From Priestia megaterium (lineage in GTDB: Bacteria; Bacillota; Bacilli; Bacillales; Bacillaceae_H), in contig VTEF01000002.1 of NCBI GenBank assembly GCA_008180335.1, positions 733,307 to 797,306 on the forward strand: 64,000 nucleotides of DNA, read 5' to 3'. The translations under genes and the position numbers were made by a program. The first letter of the stretch is position 1; each line of letters begins with the position of its first letter. This document shows positions 1 to 7,471 of the stretch, in pieces. The notes under the pieces are model-generated. The model was not told the DNA's origin and did no database searches. It worked only from the letters and a program-made list of their open reading frames with translations.

Positions 1-1282
1 AACAGGAGGATATCACCGAAAAAAGCCCACTGTGAAAAATATTACATTTCAAGTAGAAAAAGGGTCATTTTGCGCATTATTAGGACCGAATGGCAGCGGA
101 AAGACCACACTCGTTCGCTTAATGATGAATGTTATTTCAATTCATCAAGGTGAAATATTATTAGAAGGAAAACCCGTGGATTCCTATTCAGCCGTTCAGT
201 TAGCCAAAAAAATCGCAGTGATGACACAAGAAAATCAAATTGGTCTTGAATTTACAGTAAGAGAAATTGTAGCACTAGGCCGATACCCGTTTCAATCAAA
301 AAGTCTATTGAGCACAGAATCGAAGGAAGATCGCGCAATCATTGAGCAAGTAATGAAGCTCACGGATGTTTGGCGCTACAGAAATCATTTATTTAACGCA
401 TTAAGCGGTGGGGAGAAACAGCGGGTCTTGCTTGCAAAAGCATTAGCTCAAGAGCCGGAGTATTTGCTGTTAGATGAGCCGACTAATCATCTTGATGTTA
501 AGCATACGATGGAACTTCTTCATTTATTAAAAAAGCTGCAACTTGAAACAAATTTAACGATTGTTGCCATTTTGCATGATTTAAATATTGCCTCGCTCTT
601 TGCGGATGACGCAGTCCTTTTAAAAGAGGGAGAAGTTCACGAAATAGGTGTAGATAACATTTTTGGAGAAAATGATACGTTAAAAAATGTATATGATGTT
701 GACTTGTATCTTTCGCATCATCCTGTCGTTGATAAGCGTCAGTTAGCGTATATACCATCAAAAAGTGAAAAAAAGCCTCTCGTGTTTGCTGATTTATATG
801 AACTAACAGAACTAGATGATTGTGTTACTTTAACATTTCAGCAGTCATTTCGTACCGTATCGATTGGAAAGCAGGGGAAAGGGATTCATTGGTGTAGAAA
901 GATTATTCAATCTGAAAGAGAAAATCAAGAAAGAGATCACCAAGCTCTTTTATGGAGCGGTATCGACCATCGTTATACGTATCTTTTTTTACAAGAAATC
1001 GAGCATCATGAGTGGTTATTTTTGTTCACGAAAGAAAAAAATGAAGATACAGTACATATTGTAACCGTGACAGCTGCATCTTTGTCAGATGAAACCCTGC
1101 TGAATACGGCAGTTCAAATAGCTGAACAGCGAGCATTGCTTCACATTAAAGGTGGTCATATTGTTGTTTCATCACTTCGGAAAGCAGGGGAATACAGCGA
1201 GGTTCAGGACGAAGTGAAAGACACTATACAGCGCGAGCTACACAAGTATGTAAACAGCTGTTCTGCATTTAATCGGCAGTAA
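1..1282 (+). CDS. ABC transporter ATPase with CbiZ-like C-terminal tail (5' partial)
   Basis: ATPase subunit of an iron-siderophore/cobalamin class importer; the closest familiar relative is B. subtilis YvrA (BtuD). The frame is open back to the window edge and encodes typical upstream residues, so the GTG at 32 is internal and the true start lies outside. Numbering from that GTG: Walker A GPNGSGKTT at 18-26, signature LSGGEKQR near 124, Walker B LLLDEP near 146, then the H-loop. The ABC domain ends near residue 225. About 170 further residues resemble adenosylcobinamide amidohydrolase (CbiZ): an N-terminal piece around GIHWCRKII and a C-terminal piece around LSDETLLNTAV. It is shorter than a stand-alone CbiZ, so activity is uncertain. 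A cobalamin import or salvage role is inferred from this architecture; the permease and binding protein would lie to the left. Confidence 0.8.
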   Translation, partial: TGGYHRKKPTVKNITFQVEKGSFCALLGPNGSGKTTLVRLMMNVISIHQGEILLEGKPVDSYSAVQLAKKIAVMTQENQIGLEFTVREIVALGRYPFQSKSLLSTESKEDRAIIEQVMKLTDVWRYRNHLFNALSGGEKQRVLLAKALAQEPEYLLLDEPTNHLDVKHTMELLHLLKKLQLETNLTIVAILHDLNIASLFADDAVLLKEGEVHEIGVDNIFGENDTLKNVYDVDLYLSHHPVVDKRQLAYIPSKSEKKPLVFADLYELTELDDCVTLTFQQSFRTVSIGKQGKGIHWCRKIIQSERENQERDHQALLWSGIDHRYTYLFLQEIEHHEWLFLFTKEKNEDTVHIVTVTAASLSDETLLNTAVQIAEQRALLHIKGGHIVVSSLRKAGEYSEVQDEVKDTIQRELHKYVNSCSAFNRQ

Positions 1283-1372
1283 TCCCGATAGTAAGGGGAA
1301 CCACTAACAATCGGCAGGAGAGCAAGAAAGTACTACTAAATGAGGGTTTGCTTAATTTTTCTATTTATTAAT

Positions 1373-1422
1373 AAAGCTGTCTCTTAAGCTTATTTTGAAT
1401 AAGGTTAAGAGACAGCTTTTCA
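1373..1422 (+). terminator. Rho-independent terminator after the ABC ATPase
   Basis: Arms AAAGCTGTCTCTTA and TAAGAGACAGCTTTT surround a short loop and end in a T-run. It is about 90 bases past the ABC ATPase stop. Confidence 0.75.
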
Positions 1423-1611
1423 TTTCTCCTTCATTTAACTATGCTTCTAAAAGCCCTTCCTTTTGTTTTTTTTGGCTTCAATCTATTTTTAAACCCGGCT
1501 GGCGCAGCCACAATCGCACAGGTTTTCCTAAAAGTCTTGAGCAGGTAAATCAAAGCAAGCTATTCTTTCATAATATATAAGCGCTGTGAATACTATCAAA
1601 AAACGTCCATG
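1423..1611. other. Intergenic stretch without a supported gene
   Basis: The gap between the ABC ATPase and the GerT-like gene runs from 1283 to 1611. Apart from the terminator I see nothing functional. An open frame at 1395-1580 overlaps the terminator and has no ribosome binding site. Confidence 0.5.
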
Positions 1612-2103
1612 TTAATCAAAACCATGGACGTCAATCTCTGTAACAGGGAGATTATGATATTTGATAAGCTTAATCTCTAATATTCCGTTTCGATAGCTTG
1701 CTTTACTTCCTTTGCGGCTAACAGAACACGGTAACTTCCATTCTTCGCGAAAAGGTTCATCGTCATAGTATCCTTCTATCATACAGGAATAAGGGGTGTG
1801 AGCTACTTTTAATTGTTGCACTGCTTCTTTATTTTGCAGTGGCAGCTGAATAATGCATTCTTCGTGCGTTTCAAAAATCGTAGGCTGCAGTTTTGTATGC
1901 TGCTCTTTAGTTTGAGAAAGCTGCTGGTCATACATTTGCTGTGCTTGCTTGAAAAATTCATTGTTTTTCATAAAGCCTGGAAAAGACTGCCCCATTGCAT
2001 TAGACAAGACTTGTTGTACATATTGATCAATATTTTTAGGGTTTAGATTTCCATTAAAACCCTCTCCTTGATTTTTAAATGGAAATTTCCCAAAAGGAAA
2101 CAT
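1612..2103 (-). CDS. gerT: GerT-like spore coat protein (Hsp20-related)
   Basis: Protein of 163 residues resembling B. subtilis GerT, a spore coat protein related to small heat-shock proteins and needed for normal germination. Residues 1-75 are polar and Gln/Asn-rich. Residues 75-160 form an alpha-crystallin-like beta domain ending in the family's RKGSKASYRNGILEIKLIK-type strand pair, followed by a short acidic tail. ATG start with AAAGGAGG seven bases upstream. It stands alone on the minus strand. The assignment rests on recalled similarity of the C-terminal half; a generic Hsp20-fold coat protein is the alternative. Confidence 0.65.
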   Translation of the reverse strand: MFPFGKFPFKNQGEGFNGNLNPKNIDQYVQQVLSNAMGQSFPGFMKNNEFFKQAQQMYDQQLSQTKEQHTKLQPTIFETHEECIIQLPLQNKEAVQQLKVAHTPYSCMIEGYYDDEPFREEWKLPCSVSRKGSKASYRNGILEIKLIKYHNLPVTEIDVHGFD

Positions 2104-2182
2104 AAAGCAATCCTCCTTTAGAAAAATAGGGCTTCATCAGATAATTTCAAAAGTGAAAAATTTATAATTGAAGGTCAGGATA

Positions 2183-2218
2183 GACCTCTTTCTTTTATCT
2201 GAAATTGAAAGAGGTTTT
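2183..2218 (+). terminator. Hairpin upstream of the GerT-like gene
   Basis: ACCTCTTTC pairs with GAAAGAGGT and is followed by TTTT on the plus strand. No plus-strand gene precedes it, so it may be a leftover terminator or a structure in the promoter region of the GerT-like gene. Confidence 0.35.
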
Positions 2219-2446
2219 ATACTTGGTTTTCAATAGGAGCAGGATGGGGAAGGTTCGAGTCTTGATGCCCTCTTATTCGAACTGCTGTTTATTTTCCTGC
2301 TGAAAAGGTGTATAGCATTTGAACCGTCCCTTATTTTATAAAATGATGTTTTCTATGTATCGTATGAAGGCAAAAGCCTAAAGGTGCATCAACAGACTGA
2401 GTAAATAAAGATCAAGCGCATATTTACATATTGAAATGAAGAAAAC
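2219..2446. other. Intergenic stretch, nothing recognised
   Basis: About 230 bases between two hairpins. No frame with a ribosome binding site, no RNA gene and no repeat recognised. Confidence 0.4.
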
Positions 2447-2472
2447 CGCCTTTTCCCTATGCGGAAAAAGCG
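2447..2472 (-). terminator. Terminator of the PAS-STAS gene
   Basis: Read on the minus strand, CGCTTTTTCCGC pairs imperfectly with GGGAAAAGGCGG and runs into TTTTCTTC. It lies about 30 bases past the stop of the gene starting at 3285. Confidence 0.55.
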
Positions 2473-2502
2473 ATTGAGAGAGGATTAATTAATCATATGT
2501 TG

Positions 2503-3285
2503 TTACTGCCCAATAGGTGCAATTGTCTTTCCTTCTAATTCTAAAATATAAGCAATGCTTTGCCGTACAGTTGAAAATGTTTTCCAGTTATAGTCAGAAT
2601 GAACGAGAGAGATTGCCATTTGCGATGAGATACCAACAATGATGCACGTAGTACCAATTAAGCGCAGCCCTTCATGAATCATATTGATATAATGCCCATT
2701 GTCCTCATCTAATGATGTCAATGATGATAAATCAATTAAAACATAACGTACTTGTTCTTTTACCGAAGCGGTAAGAATTGCTTCCATCAATTTACGTCCG
2801 CGTTCAATATTCATTTTTCCGACAATCGGAACAGCTATTATTTCATCCCATACTTTTAAAAAGGGCGTAGATAATTCTTTAATTAATTGCTCCCGTTCTT
2901 GTTCAGCTTCAGCTTGTCTTGTTACGTCTAAGAGCATTAATAAATATCCGTGCCGCTTGCCGTCTTGGCTATCAATTGGGTGGATAACAGTTTCTGCTAT
3001 ATATGTATCTTTAATATTAATACGAGCGCGATGAGTCGAAGTTAACGATGTTAATATAGCATGCTGATGATGCGGATTTGTATGGAACGTATCCATATGC
3101 ATGCCAATTAATTCTTCACAGCTTGAAATTCCATACATTTTAATAAGTGGTTCTAGTGTTTCTACAGCTTTTGCATTCATCCATCGAATGTGGCAGGAAG
3201 CATCTGAAATAATGACTGTCTCGTGAATATTTTCTAAAATAAGTTGTTCATTGAATTGTAAAGGGAATTGACCCATTGCATGCAT
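2503..3285 (-). CDS. PAS-STAS sensor protein (RsbR/YtvA-type)
   Basis: Soluble two-domain signalling protein of 260 residues. A PAS domain (about 12-120) begins with NIHETVIISDASCHIRWMN and lacks the NCRFLQ cysteine motif of LOV photosensors, so flavin photochemistry is unlikely. A STAS domain (about 140-255) matches the RsbR family in phrases such as STPFLKVWDEI, YVLIDLSSL and IVGISSQMA. RsbR-type proteins form stressosomes with RsbS and the kinase RsbT and control sigma-B. By eye, the two phosphorylatable threonines of RsbRA align with Ile (in MNIERGR) and Glu (in SLDEDN). No rsb genes are adjacent, so it is an orphan paralogue. ATG start at 3285 with an AAGGAG site. Confidence 0.8.
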   Translation of the reverse strand: MHAMGQFPLQFNEQLILENIHETVIISDASCHIRWMNAKAVETLEPLIKMYGISSCEELIGMHMDTFHTNPHHQHAILTSLTSTHRARINIKDTYIAETVIHPIDSQDGKRHGYLLMLLDVTRQAEAEQEREQLIKELSTPFLKVWDEIIAVPIVGKMNIERGRKLMEAILTASVKEQVRYVLIDLSSLTSLDEDNGHYINMIHEGLRLIGTTCIIVGISSQMAISLVHSDYNWKTFSTVRQSIAYILELEGKTIAPIGQ

Positions 3286-3313
3286 TTTAAAAATCTCCTT
3301 AAATGTAAAGTTT

Positions 3314-3345
3314 GTCTCTCTATTTTATAGTAAAAAATAGAGAGA
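3314..3345. repeat. Inverted repeat in the leader of the PAS-STAS gene
   Basis: TCTCTCTATTTT and AAAATAGAGAGA form a 12-bp inverted repeat about 30 bases upstream of the PAS-STAS start. It could be an operator or a leader hairpin; neither is shown. Confidence 0.35.
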
Positions 3346-3482
3346 ATGCTAGATGACTTTTTCTAAATATTCCCTGAATCGATAGTGACTCTTTATGTAA
3401 GAAGGAAAGCGGACTTTATAAAAATCTAAAACGAAGATTATAATACGCCATAATAGAGCCTTATGATAAGCCATGTTTGACA

Positions 3483-3611
3483 TCATCGTTTGTGGAGACT
3501 GACATCAAGTGGATTCGTTGCAAACTCAAGTTCAGCTCTTACAATTATTTTCTCTTTTTGAACAGCAGGTTCCTGCACGATTTGTAAAATCCTGTAATTA
3601 TCTTGCGTCAC
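3483..3611 (-). CDS. Possible small protein, 42 residues
   Basis: A short minus-strand frame with GTG start at 3611 preceded by AAAGGAG at four to five bases. The product is highly charged and soluble, with no signal or membrane segment; it contains QEPAVQKEKIIVRAELEF. The frame stays open to an upstream GTG at 3695, but that start lacks a good ribosome binding site. I recognise no family. It is the only gene-like object in the 600 bases between the PAS-STAS gene and the flavoprotein gene, and could be a fragment. Confidence 0.3.
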   Translation of the reverse strand: MTQDNYRILQIVQEPAVQKEKIIVRAELEFATNPLDVSLHKR

Positions 3612-3884
3612 TACTCTCCTTTCAGGACTGAAAGGAGCTAGAAGGATCGTTATCAATGCAGCATCAATTAAATGTATAGAGAAATGGGGAAACACAGACC
3701 TTATACATAAATTGTAATGTAGTGAAAAGTTTAAGTATAAATGGTCAATGATAAGCAGGAAGAATGCGCAAGATAGGCTAGATATGCTATTATGTTACTA
3801 ATTGATTAATCCGATAGGGACACTTAGTCATAATGTATTTCTACTGATTAATATTTTGAGCAGTGGAAAAGGGAGATGAAATAG

Positions 3885-5030
3885 ATGACGGTTTCATTTG
3901 TAAAGAAGGAGCAGAAAACAGATTATAATAAAATTGCTTCTCTTATTGAAAAGTTTCGTGAACGAGCACCTCAAATAGATAAAGATAGCGCCTTTCCGTT
4001 TCAAAATATAAAAGAATTAAAAGAGGCCGGCTACACAAAATGGTCACTGGGCCCTGAATATGGCGGGCAGGAACTATCATTATATGATTTTTTGTTATAT
4101 CAAGAATTGATTGCACAAGGCGACGCTTCAACGGCACTGGGCATTGGCTGGCATATGGGGCTAGCGATGGACCTTTATGAAAAGCGTCCATGGAAAGAAG
4201 AAACACTCCATTTCTTATTTAGCGAAATTGAAAAGGGGGCGCTTATTAATAGTGCAGCGACGGAACCGAAAACAGGGAGTCCAACTCGCGGAGGTAGACC
4301 AGAAACAACAGCTGTAAAAACAGAAGCTGGCTGGATCATTAATGGACGGAAAACATTTACGACGATGTCTCCAGTCCTGGATTATTTTCTAGTAAAAGCC
4401 TGGATTGATGGAGAAGACATTGTCGGACAATTTATTGTTCCTCGCGATACACCTGGTTTATCAATCGAAGAAACATGGGACATGATTGCGATGCGCGGTA
4501 CTGGGAGTCACGATTTAGTTTTAGCAAATGTAGAAGTGAAACATGACTTTTTAGTTGATCGATTAGGAGGATTCAAAAAGCCGGAAGCAAGCGGCTGGCT
4601 CCTGCATATTCCAGCCTGCTACATAGGCATTGCGATTGCAGCTCGTGATTACGCTGTGAAATTTGCAAAAGAATATTCACCTAACAGCATTAGCGGAACC
4701 ATCAGCGAACTTGCCAATGTTCAGATGTTAATAGGGGAAATTGAATTAGAACTCATGAAAGCACGCCACTTTATGTACAGCGTAGCTGAGAAATGGGATT
4801 GTTCTTCCAACCGTAATGCGTTACAAGGTGAACTTGCAGCCGTGAAGCATGTTGTTACAAATAGTGCGGTTCATGTTGTTGATAAAGCAATGCGAGTTGT
4901 TGGAGCAAGAAGCTTGCAGCGAAGCAATCCGCTTCAGCGCTATTATCGCGACGTGCGTGCAGGCCTGCATAATCCGCCAATGGATGACATGACTATTTTA
5001 AATTTAGCGAAGCAAGCCTTTGCTGAATAA
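3885..5030 (+). CDS. Acyl-CoA dehydrogenase family flavoprotein (YdbM-like)
   Basis: Protein of 381 residues, the length of B. subtilis YdbM. The acyl-CoA dehydrogenase order is visible: N-terminal helical domain, middle beta domain with ATEPKTGSP and the FTTMSPVLDYFLVKAW region (the FAD-facing T/S motif), and a C-terminal four-helix domain ending QRYYRDVRAGLHNPPMDD. Classical acyl-CoA dehydrogenases carry a catalytic Glu near this C-terminal motif; here the region reads GLHNPPMDD, as in DszC/HpaB-like relatives. It may therefore be a flavin-dependent oxidoreductase or monooxygenase rather than a true beta-oxidation enzyme. Single gene, AGGGAGATG ribosome binding region, own terminator. Substrate unknown. 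Confidence 0.8.
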   Translation: MTVSFVKKEQKTDYNKIASLIEKFRERAPQIDKDSAFPFQNIKELKEAGYTKWSLGPEYGGQELSLYDFLLYQELIAQGDASTALGIGWHMGLAMDLYEKRPWKEETLHFLFSEIEKGALINSAATEPKTGSPTRGGRPETTAVKTEAGWIINGRKTFTTMSPVLDYFLVKAWIDGEDIVGQFIVPRDTPGLSIEETWDMIAMRGTGSHDLVLANVEVKHDFLVDRLGGFKKPEASGWLLHIPACYIGIAIAARDYAVKFAKEYSPNSISGTISELANVQMLIGEIELELMKARHFMYSVAEKWDCSSNRNALQGELAAVKHVVTNSAVHVVDKAMRVVGARSLQRSNPLQRYYRDVRAGLHNPPMDDMTILNLAKQAFAE

Positions 5031-5085
5031 AGTAAAGTTTAATCAGTGAGGGTCTTTCTGATAAAGCGGAATAAGATTGCGAACG

Positions 5086-5130
5086 CGGCAACAAATTATT
5101 TTCTTGGAAAAATTTGTTGCCGTTTTTTTA
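5086..5130 (+). terminator. Terminator after the YdbM-like gene
   Basis: CGGCAACAAATT pairs with AATTTGTTGCCG and is followed by seven T. Confidence 0.85.
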
Positions 5131-5318
5131 TGTAAATCATAAAAATATTTGCTTTTATAGGTCACTCATCTAAGCAAACATATCAAGCTTTTCATAGACT
5201 GTATAGAATATTTAGTAAGGAGACAAGGATATATTCTACTATATAAATATAGACGGATAGTATGAGTTTTTCTTTTTACTAAATATGATTGTTTACAATT
5301 TGAAAGGAGAAGATATTT

Positions 5319-5594
5319 ATGAGAAGAGCAACTCAGACGCGATTACTATGCTGTACAACACCAACACCACCTACACCCCCAACAACACCAGTTCCTCTTA
5401 GAGCAAGATTATTAACCTTAATTAATGATAGAGTAGCCATCGAAACATTAACTGGCTCTTTAACTGGTGTGGGACTTAATTTATTTACAGGAATTTTAAT
5501 CGCTGTTTTAGAAGATTATGTTGTTTTAGTTGATGACGAATTATCAATGAATTTTATTAGAATTTCTCAGATTGAAGCTGTTAGAGGAATTTAA
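5319..5594 (+). CDS. Small beta-rich protein with Pro/Thr-rich N-terminus, possibly spore-surface
   Basis: Protein of 91 residues. Residues 1-27 carry two adjacent cysteines and the low-complexity run TPTPPTPPTTPVP. Residues 28-91 form a compact hydrophobic beta domain (LEDYVVLVDDE, FIRISQIEAV) of the kind seen in small Bacillus proteins such as DUF2642. No signal peptide, so the product would be made in the mother cell and deposited on the spore if it is a coat component. The ATG follows AAAGGAG. The next gene starts 17 bases downstream and encodes a protein with the same strand pattern, so the two are probably co-transcribed homologues. Its place at the edge of the glycan locus suggests a surface role; this is inference. 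Confidence 0.6.
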   Translation: MRRATQTRLLCCTTPTPPTPPTTPVPLRARLLTLINDRVAIETLTGSLTGVGLNLFTGILIAVLEDYVVLVDDELSMNFIRISQIEAVRGI

Positions 5595-5611
5595 AAGGAG
5601 GGAGTTACATT

Positions 5612-5824
5612 ATGTTTTTAGACTTTTTAGTAGAAGAGTTAGCAAAACGTGTTGGTCAAGGAGCAGATTTTATTTTAGATAATCAAATCGTTGACGGTTT
5701 AATTGCGTCAGTATCTGCTGATCATGTAGTCGTAATCGAGCAATCAGCAGGCTATGGCGGGGCTGCACCAGTAGCTATTCCGTTTGATGCAATTAATACA
5801 GTTGTATTTTCTTACGATGACTAA
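5612..5824 (+). CDS. Small beta-rich protein, partner of the preceding gene
   Basis: Protein of 70 residues. Its pattern (FILDNQIVDGLIASVSADHVVVIEQ, split here by a short loop, then IPFDAINTVVF) parallels the C-terminal domain of the 91-residue product upstream, indicating a duplicated small fold. No signal peptide, membrane segment or catalytic motif. AAAAGGAGGGAG lies eight bases before the ATG. It ends just before a terminator shared with the convergent glycosyltransferase gene. Family not confirmed; DUF2642-like or Sm-like folds are candidates. Confidence 0.6.
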   Translation: MFLDFLVEELAKRVGQGADFILDNQIVDGLIASVSADHVVVIEQSAGYGGAAPVAIPFDAINTVVFSYDD

Positions 5825-7108
5825 TTAAGTAAGGTATTTGATGAAATCACTCCAATTGGGGTGGTTTTTTTTTGTTGTACTACATTTATGTTCTCTCACA
5901 TTGTATACCGTAAAATCCTCATAGATTAAACGGCTGGTTTTTAATAAATCATTCAAAACACTTACATCCTCATACATTCTTCCGTTTTCAAACGGGAGAA
6001 TTGGAAAACCATTGTTTTTTTTCAGCATAGATGCACGATAAATTCTAGGTCCTAAAGGAAAACGATAAGCTAACAATTCATGTTTTTTGTGAACAGGAGT
6101 TCCTCTTACAACCTTTTTATGCCTAATATTTCCCGTACTTGTTTGCTTCCATCTCCGTAGATTTCCGTAAAGTACCGCTGCGTCAGGAGGCAATGTATTT
6201 AAATATTGGCAGATCGTACCTAGTGCATCAGGATCTAACCAATCATCTGCATCCAATTCCAAGACGAATTCAGTTTCAATAGAAGGAAGCAGTTTGTTTA
6301 ATGCTCTTGCTTTCCCTCCGTTTTCTGTCTGGAACAGCTCGAATTGAGCGTGTTTCTTCCATTTTTGCAGCTGGATATAAGAACCATCTGCTGAGCCGTC
6401 ATCAATCACGTAGACCTTATTTGGCAGAGTGCTTTGCAGGAAACAAGAATTAATGGCTGTATCGATATATTCAGCCATGTTGTAAGTAGCAATCATGATA
6501 GAAAGTGAGGGGCTAGTAAGCTGAATGCTCGAACGATATTGATATTTTTGAGCAAAGTCCATTTTTTGCATGATGTTTGCTGACTCTTTATGACGTCCTT
6601 TGTTTATAAATGGGTGATTTGTAGATGCAATAGAAGATTTGCTGATGACAGAAAGCCATGCTGGAAACAGAGCTTCTCTAAAAGGGATTTCATATGTTAA
6701 AAAAAATGGTTTTTCTTTTAAAAAAGAAGTTTTCATAAGAAAAGGCAGCTGAATGGACTTATCTTTTATTTGCGTACAATAAGCCATGACATGTTGATGG
6801 TCAGCTAATGCTAGATTGATATTTTGAACCGCTGCATTGAAAGAGTCTTGCTCATACAAAAATAAAACGTATTTGCCTGACAGTGAACGGATGCATTGAT
6901 TTAATGTCATACCTAAGTCGTTGTTTATTAATTTTATTGAATGTATTTTTTCAATACGAGAAGGGGCAGTTATGTTTAAGGATTGATCAACATCATCTAT
7001 AACAGAAACATCGCTCACTCTGTCTGCAATGAAGCTTAAAGAATCTAAAGCTTGCTGAATGGAATGTGCGTCAAAATAGTCTAATAAAAAAACGTGAATA
7101 TCTTTCAT
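5825..7108 (-). CDS. Two-module family 2 glycosyltransferase
   Basis: Protein of 427 residues. The C-terminal part (about 205-427) is a clear GT-A family 2 transferase: LSIMIATYNMAEYIDTAI, YVIDDGSADGS, ENGGKARALN, the metal-binding LELDADDW, and a distal YEDVSVLN segment. The N-terminal part (about 1-200) looks like a second, degenerate GT-A domain: VSVIDDVDQ stands where the DDGS loop would be and LNQCIRSLSGKYVLFLYEQDS where the metal site would be, without a usable DXD. It may be a pseudo-enzyme module for binding or pairing. Cytosolic, no signal peptide. ATG start after CTGGAGGC. It is convergent with the small beta-rich genes and divergent from the sugar-nucleotide operon. Confidence 0.85.
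   Translation of the reverse strand: MKDIHVFLLDYFDAHSIQQALDSLSFIADRVSDVSVIDDVDQSLNITAPSRIEKIHSIKLINNDLGMTLNQCIRSLSGKYVLFLYEQDSFNAAVQNINLALADHQHVMAYCTQIKDKSIQLPFLMKTSFLKEKPFFLTYEIPFREALFPAWLSVISKSSIASTNHPFINKGRHKESANIMQKMDFAQKYQYRSSIQLTSPSLSIMIATYNMAEYIDTAINSCFLQSTLPNKVYVIDDGSADGSYIQLQKWKKHAQFELFQTENGGKARALNKLLPSIETEFVLELDADDWLDPDALGTICQYLNTLPPDAAVLYGNLRRWKQTSTGNIRHKKVVRGTPVHKKHELLAYRFPLGPRIYRASMLKKNNGFPILPFENGRMYEDVSVLNDLLKTSRLIYEDFTVYNVREHKCSTTKKNHPNWSDFIKYLT
5846..5873 (+). terminator. Terminator embedded in the 3' end of the convergent gene
   Basis: CACTCC pairs with GGGGTG and is followed by a run of eight or more T on the plus strand. The hairpin lies within the last codons of the minus-strand glycosyltransferase gene, which stops at 5825. 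Confidence 0.7.
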
Positions 7109-7471
7109 TTATCTGCCTCCAGTGATGTATTCATCTTAAACAGGTAAGGTGAATTTAAATTCTGTCATCCTTCCGCTTCTTTATAAGGAATGACTATGCA
7201 ACGACAGATTGTTTCATGAAAATTTTTAGTTTTTACTTTCAATAATAAAAGAATGCGTTCAGTACCTTTTTCAAAATAAATGTATTTTTTGGCTTTTAAA
7301 AGGTTTAACTAAATACGATATATTCAAGTTGATAGTTTGCGAGAAAAGGAACAAAAATTTTACTGAATAAATTTAATAAAGCAGCCTATAGCAACGCTAG
7401 GGTGTAAGCATACAGTATTAAGAGGTTAAATAGAAAACGAATATAAAACTATGTTTAAGTAGGATGTGTAA
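7109..7471. other. Divergent promoter region of the glycan locus
   Basis: A 363-base, A+T-rich gap between the divergent glycosyltransferase and the 2-epimerase gene. It must carry promoters for both directions. The only motif I can name is the sigma-K-like -10 listed separately. Confidence 0.5.
7408..7417 (+). promoter_or_regulatory. Sigma-K-like -10 box before the sugar-nucleotide operon
   Basis: GCATACAGTA matches the late mother-cell sigma-K -10 consensus GCATANNNTA at every fixed base. A -35 AC at the usual 16-17 base spacing is absent; the nearest is 13 bases away. It lies 55 bases before the start codon. Confidence 0.3.

Noticed and set aside
1395..1580. Open plus-strand frame of 61 codons
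   Set aside because: Starts inside the terminator hairpin, has no ribosome site and shows no family character.
2240..2275. GGTTCGAGTC resembling a tRNA T-arm
   Set aside because: The flanking five-base stem does not pair and no D-arm, anticodon arm or acceptor stem can be built around it.
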